From positions 1-64,000 of the forward strand of contig NZ_CABPSL010000018.1 of assembly GCF_902459665.1 (NCBI RefSeq): 64,000 bases of DNA, given 5' to 3'. The DNA comes from Pandoraea cepalis. Its GTDB lineage: Bacteria > Pseudomonadota > Gammaproteobacteria > Burkholderiales > Burkholderiaceae. Position numbers and translations under genes: made by a program. How positions within the stretch are numbered: the first letter of the stretch is position 1; every line of letters begins with the position of its first letter. Below, in pieces: positions 20,026 through 31,081 of the stretch. The notes below the pieces were generated by a model. The model worked only from the letters and a program-made list of their open reading frames with translations. It was not told where the DNA came from and ran no database searches.

Positions 20026-20886
20026 GTGCTTGTCGTCATTGGTTACATCATCGTTCTGGCATCGGTCTTTGGCGGTTTCGTCATGGGCGGAGGCCACTTG
20101 GGCGCGCTGTTTCAGCCGACCGAGCTGCTGATCATCGGTGGCGCGGGCATCGGCTCGTTCGTGGTGGGCAACAACAGCAAGGCGATCAAGGCGACGATGA
20201 AGGCGTTGCCGATGCTGTTCAAGGGCTCGAAATACACCAAGGATCTGTACATGGAGCTGATGGCGCTCCTGTACGTGCTGCTCGCGAAAGCGCGCAAGGA
20301 CGGCATGCTCGCCATCGAAGGCGACGTGGAAGACCCGGCATCGAGCCCGGTGTTCTCGCAGTATCCGCGCATTCTCGGCGAGCCGCGCATCATGGAATTC
20401 CTCACCGACTACCTGCGCCTGATGGTCAGCGGCAACATGAACGCGTTCGAGATCGAGAACCTGATGGATCACGAAATCGAAACGTACCGTCATGAAGGCG
20501 AAGTCCCCGCGCACTGTCTGCAGAAGACGGGCGACGCCATGCCCGCTTTCGGTATCGTGGCGGCCGTGATGGGCGTGGTGCACACGATGGCGTCGGCCGA
20601 CCAGCCGCCGGCGGTGTTGGGCGCGCTGATCGCCCAGGCCCTCGTGGGCACGTTCCTCGGCATTTTGCTCGCCTACGGCTTCATCTCGCCGCTGGCGCAG
20701 CTCATCGAACACCGCATCAACGAATCCGTGAAGCTCTACGAGTGCATCAAGGTCACGCTGCTCGCCAGCCTGAACGGTTACGCGCCGGCACTCTCGGTCG
20801 AGTTCGGCCGCAAGGTGCTGTATTCCACCGTCCGTCCGTCGTTCGCCGAGCTCGAAGAGCACGTGCGACAGGTCAAGGCACGCTGA
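20026..20886 (+). CDS. motA: Flagellar stator protein MotA
   Basis: Inner-membrane subunit of the proton-driven MotA5B2 stator. The N-terminus (VIGYIIVLASVFGGFVMGG) and helices in the second half (FGIVAAVMGVVHTMASAD, QALVGTFLGILLAYGFISPL) give the four expected membrane segments, with a large cytoplasmic loop for FliG contact at about residues 55-165. The start is GTG at 20026 and the length 286 residues. motB follows after 12 bp. Confidence 0.96.
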   Translation: MLVVIGYIIVLASVFGGFVMGGGHLGALFQPTELLIIGGAGIGSFVVGNNSKAIKATMKALPMLFKGSKYTKDLYMELMALLYVLLAKARKDGMLAIEGDVEDPASSPVFSQYPRILGEPRIMEFLTDYLRLMVSGNMNAFEIENLMDHEIETYRHEGEVPAHCLQKTGDAMPAFGIVAAVMGVVHTMASADQPPAVLGALIAQALVGTFLGILLAYGFISPLAQLIEHRINESVKLYECIKVTLLASLNGYAPALSVEFGRKVLYSTVRPSFAELEEHVRQVKAR

Positions 20887-20898
20887 CGGGCCGCAGCA

Positions 20899-21876
20899 AT
20901 GAGCGAGAAAGAAGAGCGGCCCATCATCGTCAAGCGCCGCGCGCGCAGCGCGCACGGCCATCACGGCGGCGCGTGGAAGATTGCGTACGCCGACTTCATG
21001 ACGGCGATGATGGCGTTCTTCTTGCTCATGTGGCTGCTCAGTTCCGCGACGAGCAAGGAGCTGACGGGGATTGCCGAATACTTCCGCACGCCGCTCATGG
21101 TCGCGCTCTCCGGCGGACATAACGCGGCCGACAATAGCGGAGTCATTCCCGGTGGTGGCCCCGACACGACCCGCACCGACGGCCAGAAATCGCGCGGCGA
21201 TCAAGCCAGATCGCGACAGGCGATGTCGGCCGAGCTGGCCGAGCGGGCCGAAGCGCAGCGTTTGCGCGAACTCAAGGCGCGCATCGAGAAGGCAATCGAG
21301 AACAATCCTACGCTCAAGCAGTTCCGCAAGCAGTTGCTCATCGACGTGACGACCGAGGGCTTGCGCATCCAGATCGTGGACGACCAGAACCGGCCGATGT
21401 TCGCCAACGCGAGCGCGCAGGTGCAGCCGTATATGCGCGACATCCTGCGCGAGATCGGCAAGTCGCTCAACGACATGCCGAACCGCATCAGCCTGTCGGG
21501 CCACACCGATGCCACCGCCTACGCACAGGGCGACAAGAGCTACAGCAACTGGGAGCTGTCGGCCGATCGCGCGAACGCGTCGCGTCGCGAACTGATTGCC
21601 GGCGGTCTCGATGGCGAAAAGGTGCTGCGCGTGGTGGGCCTGGCGTCCACCGTGCCGCTCGATCGCGACAACGCGTACAACCCGATCAATCGCCGCATCA
21701 GCATCATCGTGCTCAATCGACGCGCAGAGCAGTCGGTCAAGCGCGAGGCCGACCAACCGACGATCGACGCAGCGAACGCCCGCGGCGCCGGCAGCGATGC
21801 CGTGAACGCCCTCATCAACGGCGAGCTGCCGGCACCGCCTGCTCCCCCGGCGGCACCCGACGCCGCTCTGCGATAA
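20899..21876 (+). CDS. motB: Flagellar motor protein MotB
   Basis: Peptidoglycan-anchored stator subunit. A single membrane helix follows the essential aspartate D32 in YADFMTAMMAFFLLMWLL, the same position as in E. coli. The C-terminal OmpA-like domain includes LSGHTDATAYAQGDKSYSNW (about residues 199-218) and the ending NPINRRISIIVLNR. It has 325 residues with a Pro/Ala-rich tail. It is followed closely by a CheY-like gene. Confidence 0.96.
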   Translation: MSEKEERPIIVKRRARSAHGHHGGAWKIAYADFMTAMMAFFLLMWLLSSATSKELTGIAEYFRTPLMVALSGGHNAADNSGVIPGGGPDTTRTDGQKSRGDQARSRQAMSAELAERAEAQRLRELKARIEKAIENNPTLKQFRKQLLIDVTTEGLRIQIVDDQNRPMFANASAQVQPYMRDILREIGKSLNDMPNRISLSGHTDATAYAQGDKSYSNWELSADRANASRRELIAGGLDGEKVLRVVGLASTVPLDRDNAYNPINRRISIIVLNRRAEQSVKREADQPTIDAANARGAGSDAVNALINGELPAPPAPPAAPDAALR

Positions 21877-21893
21877 CGGACAAGAGGAGACGC

Positions 21894-22277
21894 ATGCAGG
21901 CCCTTCGCAACACGATTCTCGCCGTCGACGATTCTGCGTCGATGCGTCAGATACTGGCGGCCACGCTTGACGAGGCCGGCTACGCCGTGACGACTGCCCG
22001 CGACGGGCAGGAGGCCCTGGCGCTGGCGTCGAACGCGGCGTTCGATCTGGTGCTGACCGACCAGCACATGCCTGGCATGGACGGCCTGTCGCTCATTCGC
22101 GCGCTGCGCGAACTCGACACGTTTGCCCAAACGCCGATTCTGGTGCTTACCACCGAAGTCGACGGCGCGTACAAAGCCGCGGCGCGCGAAGCGGGCGCCA
22201 GCGGCTGGCTGATCAAACCGGTCGACCCCGAGGCATTGGTCGACGTAGTGGGCTCGCTCGTCGGCGAAGGCGCATGA
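21894..22277 (+). CDS. CheY-like single-domain response regulator
   Basis: Receiver domain only, 127 residues: acidic pair D12-D13, phospho-acceptor D56 in LVLTDQHMPGMDG, switch threonines in VLTTEVD and the lysine in LIKPVDPEAL. It is a second CheY besides the one at 33911 and sits directly before cheA, an arrangement seen in several Burkholderiaceae. It is less like E. coli CheY than the downstream copy, so it may be a phosphate sink or have a separate output. Confidence 0.92.
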   Translation: MQALRNTILAVDDSASMRQILAATLDEAGYAVTTARDGQEALALASNAAFDLVLTDQHMPGMDGLSLIRALRELDTFAQTPILVLTTEVDGAYKAAAREAGASGWLIKPVDPEALVDVVGSLVGEGA

Positions 22278-22319
22278 CGATGTCGTCGATGGCACAACCA
22301 AGTTAGGACGAGGAAATCG

Positions 22320-24542
22320 GTGGATATCACCCAGTTCTACCAGACCTTTTTCGATGAAGCGGAAGAGTTGCTCGCCGAGATGGAGCATCTCCTGCTCGCG
22401 CTCGATATCAATGCACCCGATAACGAGCAGCTCAATGCGATCTTCCGTGCGGCCCACTCGATCAAGGGCGGCGCCGCAACGTTCGGCTTCACCGCGCTCA
22501 CCGAGACCACTCACCTGCTGGAAAACCTGCTGGACCGCGCGCGCCGCGGCGAATTGCAGTTGCGCACCGAGATGGTCGACACCTTCCTGGAAACCAAAGA
22601 CGTGTTGCATCAACAGTTGAATGCCTACCGCGCCTCCAGTGAGCCCGATGCCGAGGCGATGAAGCGCATCTGCGCAGTGCTCCAGCAGCTCGCCGCGGAG
22701 GAAAGCGGCGCGCCTGCCCCTGCGGCCGCACCGGCTGCGCCGGTAGCCTCCGCAGCGCCAGCCGCGCCAGCCGCCCCCGAAGCCGCTGCCGGGCCGGCGA
22801 CGGACGCGAGCGGCGCGCCCGCAAGCGCTGTCCCGCCGGGCCAGACGCGTCTGAAGGTCACGCTCACCGGCGTGGGCGAGAAGGACCAGACGTTGCTCGC
22901 GGAAGAACTGGGCAACCTGGGCGACGTGGCTGGCCGCCAGTCGAGCGGCGACACGCTGCACCTGTGGCTCGATACCACGTGCGGCGCCGACGATATTCTC
23001 GCGGTGTGCTGCTTCGTGATCGAGCCGTCGCAGATCGACGTGCAGGACGCGGCGACGGCGGCCGCGGCGATGGCCGCCGCAGCACCGGTCGAGCCGACGG
23101 TGGCCGCCCCGGTGCAGACCTCGGAAATCTTTGCTCCGGCGCCGGTCGCCGCGACACCGATCGAAGTGCCGGTCGCCGCCCCGGTGGCGGCGGCTGCCCA
23201 GGAGGCACCGGTGCCGCCGCCTGCGGCCGAGCCGATCATCGTGCCGCCCGAGGCGCCCGCCGCGCATGCCGGCGCTGGCGGTGGCAGTGGTGGCAATGGG
23301 GCGCATCCGCCGGCAGAGAAGCGTGTGGCCGCACCGGCGGGCGGCGCGGCCGGACACGAGAACAGTTCGATTCGCGTGGGCGTGGAGAAGGTCGATCAGC
23401 TCATCAACCTGGTGGGCGAGCTGGTGATTACGCAGGCGATGCTCGCGCAAACGGCGAGCAGCCTCGATCCGATGCTTCACGATCGCCTGTTCAACGGCAT
23501 GGGCCAGCTCGAGCGCAATGCGCGCGACCTGCAAGAGGCCGTGATGTCCATCCGCATGATGCCGATGGATTACGTGTTCTCGCGCTTCCCGCGCCTGGTG
23601 CGCGACCTCGCGACCAAGCTGGGCAAGCAGATCGAACTCGTCACGTTCGGTCAGGCGACCGAACTCGACAAGAGCCTGATCGAGCGCATTATCGATCCGC
23701 TCACGCACCTCGTGCGCAACAGCCTCGATCACGGCATCGAGACGACGGAGCTGCGCCTGGCCTCGGGCAAGGACCCGGTCGGTCAGCTCGTGCTGTCCGC
23801 GGCGCATCAGGGCGGCAACATCGTGATCGAAGTGAGCGACGACGGCGCGGGCCTGCGTCGCGAAAAGATCCTTGCCAAGGCCCAGCAGCAGGGGCTGCCG
23901 GTCTCGGACTCGATGTCCGACGAAGACGTGTGGCAACTGATCTTCATGCCGGGCTTCTCCACCGCCGAGGCGATCACCGATGTGTCGGGCCGCGGCGTGG
24001 GCATGGACGTCGTCAAGCGCAATATTCAGCAGATGGGCGGGCACGTGGAGATTCTGTCCACGCGCGGCAAGGGCACCACGATCCGCATCGTGCTGCCGCT
24101 CACGCTCGCGATTCTCGACGGCATGTCCGTCAAGGTCGGACCGGAAATCTTCATTCTGCCGCTGAACTTCGTGATGGAGTCGCTGCAGCCGCGTCGCGAC
24201 GACATTCGCGCCGTGACCGGCGAAGGTCAGGTCGTGCTGGTGCGCGGCGAGTACCTGCCGCTCGTCGAGCTGTACCGCGCGTTCGACGTGCCGGAGGCGC
24301 GCGCCGATCCTACGCAGGGCATCATCGTGATCCTTCAGGCCGAAGGCCGCCGCTTTGCGCTGCTCGTCGACGAACTGGTCGGTCAGCAGCAAGTCGTGGT
24401 GAAGAATCTCGAAACCAATTACCGCCGTATTCACGGTATTTCCGCCGCCACCATCATGGGTGACGGCAGTGTGGCATTGATCGTCGACGTGGCGGCGCTT
24501 CAGCGCGGCCAGCGCTCGGCGGCCGCCACCATCTTCAACTGA
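22320..24542 (+). CDS. cheA: Chemotaxis histidine kinase CheA
   Basis: Receptor-coupled kinase that phosphorylates CheY and CheB. The HPt domain carries the phospho-histidine H46 in [15 protein letters not shown] long Ala/Pro-rich linker region (about residues 130-350) encloses the P2 domain ([20 protein letters not shown], about 177-196). The dimerisation domain begins near [20 protein letters not shown], the kinase N-box is [12 protein letters not shown], and the G-boxes include SDDGAGL and [10 protein letters not shown]. The C-terminal CheW-like regulatory domain ends the protein. It has 740 residues and starts with GTG. Confidence 0.97.
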   Translation: MDITQFYQTFFDEAEELLAEMEHLLLALDINAPDNEQLNAIFRAAHSIKGGAATFGFTALTETTHLLENLLDRARRGELQLRTEMVDTFLETKDVLHQQLNAYRASSEPDAEAMKRICAVLQQLAAEESGAPAPAAAPAAPVASAAPAAPAAPEAAAGPATDASGAPASAVPPGQTRLKVTLTGVGEKDQTLLAEELGNLGDVAGRQSSGDTLHLWLDTTCGADDILAVCCFVIEPSQIDVQDAATAAAAMAAAAPVEPTVAAPVQTSEIFAPAPVAATPIEVPVAAPVAAAAQEAPVPPPAAEPIIVPPEAPAAHAGAGGGSGGNGAHPPAEKRVAAPAGGAAGHENSSIRVGVEKVDQLINLVGELVITQAMLAQTASSLDPMLHDRLFNGMGQLERNARDLQEAVMSIRMMPMDYVFSRFPRLVRDLATKLGKQIELVTFGQATELDKSLIERIIDPLTHLVRNSLDHGIETTELRLASGKDPVGQLVLSAAHQGGNIVIEVSDDGAGLRREKILAKAQQQGLPVSDSMSDEDVWQLIFMPGFSTAEAITDVSGRGVGMDVVKRNIQQMGGHVEILSTRGKGTTIRIVLPLTLAILDGMSVKVGPEIFILPLNFVMESLQPRRDDIRAVTGEGQVVLVRGEYLPLVELYRAFDVPEARADPTQGIIVILQAEGRRFALLVDELVGQQQVVVKNLETNYRRIHGISAATIMGDGSVALIVDVAALQRGQRSAAATIFN

Positions 24543-24559
24543 AGTCGGAGACGCGTCAG

Positions 24560-25075
24560 ATGGACAACCTTTCGCAAGAACATGCCGTGTCGCGCCAGGG
24601 CGGCGCCATGCAGACCGATGGCGACGGTCAGGAGTTTCTGGTCTTCACGCTCGGTGACGAGGAATACGGCATCGACATTCTGAAGGTGCAGGAGATTCGC
24701 GGCTACGACGCGGTCACGCGCATCGCCAATGCGCCGGACTTCATCAAGGGCGTGATCAATCTGCGCGGCATCATCGTGCCGATCGTGGACATGCGGATCA
24801 AATTCCGTCTGGGCCGCGTCGAGTACAACACGCAAACGGTCGTGATCATTCTGAACGTGGCGGGCCGCGTGGTCGGCATGGTAGTCGACGGGGTCTCCGA
24901 CGTGCTCACGCTCGCCCGTGGCGAAATCAAGCCGGCGCCGGAATTCGGCGCGCAACTGGCCACCGAGTACATCACCGGACTGGGCACCGTCGAAGGCCGC
25001 ATGCTGATCCTGATGGACATCGAGAAGCTCATGACCAGCAGCGACATGGCGCTCATCGAGCGCCTGGCGAGCTGA
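24560..25075 (+). CDS. cheW: Chemotaxis coupling protein CheW
   Basis: Adaptor that couples receptors to CheA. The CheW fold is marked by [20 protein letters not shown] (about residues 30-49) and [16 protein letters not shown] (about 73-88). It has 171 residues. It starts 17 bp after cheA and is followed by three receptor genes. Confidence 0.96.
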   Translation: MDNLSQEHAVSRQGGAMQTDGDGQEFLVFTLGDEEYGIDILKVQEIRGYDAVTRIANAPDFIKGVINLRGIIVPIVDMRIKFRLGRVEYNTQTVVIILNVAGRVVGMVVDGVSDVLTLARGEIKPAPEFGAQLATEYITGLGTVEGRMLILMDIEKLMTSSDMALIERLAS

Positions 25076-25147
25076 GACCCGGCGCGCCACCCGACACGCC
25101 TGACACACCCGAGCCCCCCCGACCTGTCATTCACGGAGACCGAGCAC

Positions 25148-27487
25148 GTGCGCAATAACCAGCCCGTCACCCAAAACGAATTCGTCATCGGCGAGCATCA
25201 GTACCTGATCTCACGGACGGATCTGAAGGGGCGGATCACGTATGCCAATCCCGCCTTCGTGGAGGTGAGCGGCTATTCGCGTGAAGAACTGCTGGGCGCA
25301 CCGCACAACATCGTTCGCCATCCGGACATGCCGCCGGAAGCTTTCGGCGATCTGTGGGAGACGGTCAAGCGCGGCGATACGTGGACCGGGCTGGTCAAGA
25401 ACCGCCGCAAGAACGGCGATTTCTACTGGGTGCTCGCAACGGTAACGCCGACGCTGGAAAACGGTGCCGTGGTGGGCTTCACGTCGGTGCGTGTGCGTCC
25501 GGCGGCAGGCACGACGGCGCAGGCCGAGACGGTCTACGCGCGCTTTCGCAGCGGGCAGGCCGGCAACTTGCGCATTCGCGGCGGTCAGGTCGAGCGCGGC
25601 GGATTCGCGGCAGTGGCGCGCAAGATCCGTCTGGACACGCTGCGCGCGCGGCTGACCGGCATCATCGTGCTCGGTGCGACGCTGTTGGCCGTGGTCGGCG
25701 GTCTGGGCCTCTGGGGGATGTCGAGCAGCAACGGAAAACTGCTGCGCGTCTATCAGCACGGCATGGTGCCGGTAAGTACGCTGGCCGTCATCGGCCAGAA
25801 GCTCGACCGCGACGTCTTGCTCGTGGCCGAAGCGGTGGGCAGCCCCAACCTCGACGCGATGAAACGCGCGGGCGATGAGATCACGAGCAGCCTCGACGAC
25901 ATCAATCGCGAGTGGACCGAATACATGGCGTCGGTCGACCCGGACACGCGCGCACAAGCCGAGCGCTTCAACACGATTCGCCAGCGCTTTACGACCGACG
26001 GCCTGCAACAGACGGTCGAGATGCTGAAGGCCGGTTCGGCCGAAGGCGCCCAGCAGACGTATCTCGAAAAGGTGAAGCCGGCCTATGGCCCGATGCGTGA
26101 CGAGCTCAATGTGCTCACGCGCCTTGAACTCACCCAGGCGACCGACCTGTATCAGCAATCGCAGAAAGCCCACACCTTCGTGCGTGCGGCCACCGTGATC
26201 GCGGTGATCGGCGGCATCATCCTCTTGTTCGTTCTCGGCAGCGTGCTGCGTCGCGCGATCAATCACCCATTGCGCGTGGCGCTCTCGATGTCGAAGCAGA
26301 TCGCGGCGGGCGACTTGACCGTCAAGGCGGAAGGCACGGGGCGCGACGAGATCGGCCAGTTGCTTTTCGGCCTCACCGTCATGAAGAACAGCCTGCTGTC
26401 CATCGTTTCGGACGTGCGCGAAGGCATCGAATCGATCAACGTGGCCTCGCACGAAATCGCGGCGGGCAACACCGATCTGTCGGCGCGCACGGAGCAGCAG
26501 GCGGCCTCGCTGGAAGAGACGGCGTCGTCGATGGAGCAGCTCACGGCCACGGTCAAACAGAACGCCGACAACGCCAAGCAGGCGAGCGTGCTGGCCGTGA
26601 ACGCCTCTGAGATTGCCGCCCGCGGCGGCCGCGTGGTCGGCAACGTGGTCGACACGATGCACGGGATTTCGTCGAGTTCGCACAAGATTGTCGACATCAT
26701 CAGCGTGATCGAAGGCATCGCGTTCCAGACCAACATCCTTGCGTTGAACGCGGCGGTGGAAGCGGCACGCGCGGGCGAACAGGGCCGCGGCTTTGCCGTG
26801 GTGGCCGGCGAAGTGCGCACGCTGGCGCAGCGCAGCGCGGCGGCGGCCAAGGAAATCAAGGTGCTGATCGAAGACTCGGTCGGGCGCGTGGAGAGCGGCT
26901 CGACGCTGGTGGCGCAGGCCGGTCAGACGATGGAGGAAATCGTGCAGGCGGTGCAGCGCGTGACCGACATCATGGGCGAGATCTCGGCGGCATCGAGCGA
27001 ACAGTCGAGCGGTATCGAGCAGGTCAATCGCGCCGTGACGCAGATGGACGAAGTCACGCAGCAGAACGCGGCGCTCGTGGAAGAAGCGGCGGCGGCCGCC
27101 GGCTCGCTCGAAGATCAGGCGGGTCGCTTGCGCGACGCCGTGGCTGTCTTCCGTGTCGGCGACGCCTTCAAGGCGGCAGCGGCGCACAGTACCACCGTGC
27201 ATCACAGCGCCTCCCCGCAAGGCCAGCCGGAGGCCGCTACGACGGTGGCCCCGGCAGTCTCGGCGGCCCGCGCTGCACCGGCACGGGCCAGCGCAGGCGG
27301 TGCTACGCGCACCGTCACGCGACGCCCGCAGTCACCGGCGCCGACGGCGCCCGCCGCCGCCGGCACGCCGGAGGACGCGCAGGTGCTGCAAATGGCCGCG
27401 CGTCGAGGCAAGGCGCCGGCGGGCGGATCGACCGGATCGACGTCGAGCGCAAACGCGAGCGATTCGGGCGAGTGGGAAGAATTCTGA
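25148..27487 (+). CDS. Methyl-accepting chemotaxis protein with N-terminal Aer-type PAS and periplasmic domain
   Basis: Chemoreceptor, 779 residues, GTG start. An Aer-like PAS domain fills residues about 10-115; [20 protein letters not shown] and [20 protein letters not shown] are strongly Aer-like and suggest FAD-based redox or energy taxis. Unlike E. coli Aer it then has two membrane helices (about 168-190 and 348-368) enclosing about 160 periplasmic residues, predicted as a four-helix bundle. A HAMP and the signalling domain (hairpin tip around [20 protein letters not shown]) follow. The C-terminus ends in EWEEF, a CheR/CheB-tethering pentapeptide. Whether FAD is bound cannot be proven by eye. 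Confidence 0.9.
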   Translation: MRNNQPVTQNEFVIGEHQYLISRTDLKGRITYANPAFVEVSGYSREELLGAPHNIVRHPDMPPEAFGDLWETVKRGDTWTGLVKNRRKNGDFYWVLATVTPTLENGAVVGFTSVRVRPAAGTTAQAETVYARFRSGQAGNLRIRGGQVERGGFAAVARKIRLDTLRARLTGIIVLGATLLAVVGGLGLWGMSSSNGKLLRVYQHGMVPVSTLAVIGQKLDRDVLLVAEAVGSPNLDAMKRAGDEITSSLDDINREWTEYMASVDPDTRAQAERFNTIRQRFTTDGLQQTVEMLKAGSAEGAQQTYLEKVKPAYGPMRDELNVLTRLELTQATDLYQQSQKAHTFVRAATVIAVIGGIILLFVLGSVLRRAINHPLRVALSMSKQIAAGDLTVKAEGTGRDEIGQLLFGLTVMKNSLLSIVSDVREGIESINVASHEIAAGNTDLSARTEQQAASLEETASSMEQLTATVKQNADNAKQASVLAVNASEIAARGGRVVGNVVDTMHGISSSSHKIVDIISVIEGIAFQTNILALNAAVEAARAGEQGRGFAVVAGEVRTLAQRSAAAAKEIKVLIEDSVGRVESGSTLVAQAGQTMEEIVQAVQRVTDIMGEISAASSEQSSGIEQVNRAVTQMDEVTQQNAALVEEAAAAAGSLEDQAGRLRDAVAVFRVGDAFKAAAAHSTTVHHSASPQGQPEAATTVAPAVSAARAAPARASAGGATRTVTRRPQSPAPTAPAAAGTPEDAQVLQMAARRGKAPAGGSTGSTSSANASDSGEWEEF

Positions 27488-27558
27488 CGGGTCGGTAATT
27501 CGGATAGTTGAGATGGATACGCCGGCCGCAGGCCGGTCTTCACGAGGTAGAGATCGTT

Positions 27559-29331
27559 ATGTTTAAGAATGTCACCATCCGGGCACGGCTGACGCTGGCG
27601 CTGGGACTCTTCATGGTGCTGCTGGTCGTCGGCGCCGCGGCGGGTCTCCTCTCGCTGCAACAAAGCAATGCGTCGCTGCGCGATATCTACAGGAACGACA
27701 TGGCGTCGTCGCGCTCCCTCGCACAGACGACGATTTCCACCCTGTCGGCTCGCGTGACGCTCTCGCGCATCGAGTTCATTGCCGATCCGACCGAGATCAA
27801 GACGGCAATCGAGCGCGTCCGTCAGAACCTCAAGGCGGCAGACGACGCGTGGGGCGCTTACGCGGCGAAGCCCATGTCCGACAGCGAAAAGCCGTTGGCC
27901 GATGCAGTGATCTCCGCCCGTGGCAAGGTGGTCAACGAGGGCATCGTGCCCGCACTCAAGGCCATTGAGTCGGGCGATATCCCGGACTTCCACGCCAAGA
28001 CGGTCATGGACGTGCCGCGCCTCTTCTCCGATTACACCAAGGCGATGGTGGCGTTGGCCGACTTGCAGAACAAGACTGCCGAGAACCGCTACCTGGCCGC
28101 CCAGGCGCGCTACACGCTGGTGATGTGGCTGGTCGGCATCGGCCTGGTCATCGGCCTGCTCGTGGGCATCATCACGCAGATCACGCTCACGCGCGCCGTC
28201 GTCGGCCCCATCGACGACGCCATCAAGCATTTCGAGAGGATCGCGGGCGGCGACCTGACGCAGCGCATCGAAGTGTGGAACGACACCGAAACCGGGCGCC
28301 TGTTCAAGGGCGTGAAGCATATGCAGGACAGCCTCGTGCGCACGGTGACGGAGGTCCGCTCGGGCACCGAGTCGATCACCTCGGCCGCGCAGCAGATTGC
28401 CGCGGGCAACACCGATCTGTCGGCACGCACCGAACAGCAGGCCGCGTCGCTCGAAGAGACGGCGTCGTCGATGGAGCAGCTCACCGCCACCGTCAAGCAG
28501 AACGCGGACAACGCGCGCCAGGCGAGCCAGCTTGCCGTGAACGCGTCGGACATCGCCGCACGCGGCGGCGAAGTGGTGGGCCGCGTGGTCGGCACGATGC
28601 AGGGCATCTCGACCAGCTCGAGCAAGATCGTCGACATCATCAGCGTAATCGACGGGATTGCCTTTCAGACCAACATTCTGGCGCTGAATGCGGCGGTGGA
28701 AGCCGCGCGCGCCGGTGAACAGGGCCGTGGTTTCGCGGTGGTGGCGGGCGAAGTGCGCACGCTGGCGCAGCGCAGTGCGGCGGCGGCCAAGGAAATCAAG
28801 GAACTGATCGAAGACTCCTCCCACAAGGTCCAGGACGGCTCCTCGCTCGTCGAACAAGCCGGTCAGACGATGGAAGAGATCGTGCAGGCGGTCAAGCGCG
28901 TGACCGACATCATGGGCGAGATCTCGGCGGCATCGAGCGAGCAATCGGGCGGCATCGAACAGGTCAATCGCGCCGTCACGCAGATGGACGAAGTCACGCA
29001 GCAGAACGCGGCGCTCGTGGAAGAAGCCGCGGCCGCGGCCGGCTCGCTCGAAGAGCAGGCCAATCGTTTGAAGACGGTCGTCTCGGTGTTCCGTCTGGAC
29101 GCCAGTCAGGCGGCGTCCAGCCACACGGCGCCGACGCTCGCGGCCGCACCGGTGGCGCGTCCCGTTGCGAAGAAGGTGAAGGCGACGGCGCCCGCTGCGT
29201 CCGCACCGACGTCAGCGGTGGCCCCGAAGGCCGCGCCCGCCGCGCCGCGCAGACCGGCGGCGGCGGCTGCCCCTGCGGCAAGCGCGCGCACCGGCACGGA
29301 TGACGCCAGCGGCGACTGGGAGACCTTCTGA
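27559..29331 (+). CDS. Methyl-accepting chemotaxis protein (Tar/Tsr-like, 4HB sensor)
   Basis: Transmembrane receptor of 590 residues. It has a membrane helix at about residues 11-30, a periplasmic four-helix-bundle-type domain to about 186, a second membrane helix at about 187-208, then HAMP ([20 protein letters not shown]) and a signalling domain with [20 protein letters not shown]. It ends in DWETF, nearly the E. coli NWETF CheR tether. The ATG at 27559 follows GAGG; an upstream in-frame ATG at 27508 would add 17 implausible residues. Its signalling DNA is near-identical to that of the next gene. Ligand unknown. Confidence 0.94.
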   Translation: MFKNVTIRARLTLALGLFMVLLVVGAAAGLLSLQQSNASLRDIYRNDMASSRSLAQTTISTLSARVTLSRIEFIADPTEIKTAIERVRQNLKAADDAWGAYAAKPMSDSEKPLADAVISARGKVVNEGIVPALKAIESGDIPDFHAKTVMDVPRLFSDYTKAMVALADLQNKTAENRYLAAQARYTLVMWLVGIGLVIGLLVGIITQITLTRAVVGPIDDAIKHFERIAGGDLTQRIEVWNDTETGRLFKGVKHMQDSLVRTVTEVRSGTESITSAAQQIAAGNTDLSARTEQQAASLEETASSMEQLTATVKQNADNARQASQLAVNASDIAARGGEVVGRVVGTMQGISTSSSKIVDIISVIDGIAFQTNILALNAAVEAARAGEQGRGFAVVAGEVRTLAQRSAAAAKEIKELIEDSSHKVQDGSSLVEQAGQTMEEIVQAVKRVTDIMGEISAASSEQSGGIEQVNRAVTQMDEVTQQNAALVEEAAAAAGSLEEQANRLKTVVSVFRLDASQAASSHTAPTLAAAPVARPVAKKVKATAPAASAPTSAVAPKAAPAAPRRPAAAAAPAASARTGTDDASGDWETF

Positions 29332-29423
29332 TCGCGCGCCGCGCGCGCTCTGGCAGCAATCGGCAAGACGAAAACCGTCGCGCGCATCGCGCACGTGACG
29401 TGCAGGTAGTGGAGGGTCACATC

Positions 29424-31046
29424 ATGAAGCAATTGAGTCTCAAGGCAAAACTCTGGTCCGCGCTTGCGCTGATGTGGCTGGGTCTTTTGATTTTCGGCGG
29501 CTGGGCCGCCTGGCATGAGCGCAGCACGATGGTGTCGGAGCGGCGTGCGGCGGTGCAAAGCGTCGTCACGAGTGCCGACGGTATCGTGCGCGACTACGCG
29601 GCACAAGCGGCGGCGGGCAAGATCAGCGTCGACGAAGCGAAGCAACAGGCCATGGCTCGCCTGAAGACGATGCGCTATGGCGACAGCGGCTACCTGGTCG
29701 TGTTCGACTCGAAGCCGGTCGTGCTCATGCACCCGACGCTGGCCGATCTAGTGAACAAGGACGTCTCGAACTATAAGGATTCGAACGGCAAGCTGCTGTT
29801 CGTCGAGATGGCTCGCGTCGCCAAGGAGAAGGGCTCGGGCTTCGTCGAATACCACGGTCGTGTCGCGGGCAGCGACAAGCGCCTGGAAAAGCTCTCGTTC
29901 GTGAAGTACTTCGCGCCGTGGGACTGGAGTGTGATGAGCGGCATGTACATGCAGGACGTCGACGAAGCGTTCTACAGTGCGTTGATTCGCTACGGCATTG
30001 CCCTCTTGCTCATCGGCGCCATCGTAACGGCCGCCATGATCGCGATCATTCGCAACGTGCAGCGCAGCCTCGGCGGCGAGCCCGAATACGCGGCCGACAT
30101 CGCCCATCGCATCGCGAGTGGCGATCTGCAAAGCCACGTGATGCTGGCGCCGGGCGATAACAGCAGCCTGCTCTATGCGATGCAATGCATGCAGCGCACG
30201 CTGGCCGAGACCATCGGGCAGATCCGCGAGGGCACCGAATCGATCACGACGGCGGCGCAGGAAATTGCGGCGGGCAACACCGATCTGTCGGCACGCACCG
30301 AACAGCAGGCCGCGTCGCTAGAAGAAACGGCGTCGTCGATGGAGCAACTCACCGCCACCGTCAAGCAGAACGCCGACAACGCGCGCCAGGCGAGCCAGCT
30401 TGCCGTGAACGCGTCGGAGATCGCGACCCGTGGCGGTCAGGTCTCCGGAAAGGTGGGCGAGACGATGGACGGCATCTCGACCAGCTCGAGCAAGATCGTC
30501 GACATCATCGGTGTGATCGACGGGATCGCGTTCCAGACCAACATTCTGGCGCTGAACGCCGCCGTGGAAGCCGCCCGTGCGGGCGAGCAGGGCCGTGGCT
30601 TTGCCGTGGTGGCGGGCGAAGTGCGCACGCTGGCGCAGCGCAGTGCGGCAGCGGCGAAGGAAATCAAGGCGCTGATCGAAGAGTCGGCGCGCCGCGTGCA
30701 GGACGGTACGGCGCTCGTCGCTCAGCAGCGGCAGACCATGGGTGAGATCGTGCAGGCGGTCAAGCGCGTGACGGACATCATGGGGGAGATCTCGGCGGCA
30801 TCGAACGAGCAGTCGAGCGGTATCGAGCAGGTCAACCGCGCCGTGACGCAGATGGACGAGGTGACGCAGCAGAACGCGGCGCTCGTGGAAGAAGCGGCCG
30901 CCGCCGCGGGATCGCTTGAATCGCAGGCGCACGATCTGCGCGCGGCGGTGGCGGTGTTCCAGACGAGCGGTGTCGGCGGGGCCGTTCACGCGATGGGCGC
31001 GCCGCGTCGCGGGCCGGCGCCGCAACCCCTGGCTCGCGCGGCATAG
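29424..31046 (+). CDS. Methyl-accepting chemotaxis protein with single-Cache (sCache_2) sensor
   Basis: Receptor of 540 residues. It has a membrane helix at about residues 7-26, then a Cache-type periplasmic domain with the characteristic [20 protein letters not shown] and [20 protein letters not shown] segments (about residues 75-180). A second membrane helix and HAMP follow, then the same signalling domain as the two preceding receptors. It lacks a terminal WxxF pentapeptide (ends PLARAA), so adaptation enzymes may need its tethered neighbours. The ATG at 29424 has GGAGGG upstream. sCache_2 receptors often sense small organic acids; the ligand here is unknown. Confidence 0.93.
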   Translation: MKQLSLKAKLWSALALMWLGLLIFGGWAAWHERSTMVSERRAAVQSVVTSADGIVRDYAAQAAAGKISVDEAKQQAMARLKTMRYGDSGYLVVFDSKPVVLMHPTLADLVNKDVSNYKDSNGKLLFVEMARVAKEKGSGFVEYHGRVAGSDKRLEKLSFVKYFAPWDWSVMSGMYMQDVDEAFYSALIRYGIALLLIGAIVTAAMIAIIRNVQRSLGGEPEYAADIAHRIASGDLQSHVMLAPGDNSSLLYAMQCMQRTLAETIGQIREGTESITTAAQEIAAGNTDLSARTEQQAASLEETASSMEQLTATVKQNADNARQASQLAVNASEIATRGGQVSGKVGETMDGISTSSSKIVDIIGVIDGIAFQTNILALNAAVEAARAGEQGRGFAVVAGEVRTLAQRSAAAAKEIKALIEESARRVQDGTALVAQQRQTMGEIVQAVKRVTDIMGEISAASNEQSSGIEQVNRAVTQMDEVTQQNAALVEEAAAAAGSLESQAHDLRAAVAVFQTSGVGGAVHAMGAPRRGPAPQPLARAA

Positions 31047-31081
31047 CGCGAACAATTGCCGCGGTGGCAAAGTGAGACGAT

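Noticed and set aside
21540-24434. Very long minus-strand open frame opposite motB-cheA (similar ones lie opposite atpA, flhA, flgK and others)
   Set aside because: Long antisense frames are usual in GC-rich coding DNA. The plus-strand proteins are unambiguous, and the antisense translations are Arg/His-rich with no recognisable domain.
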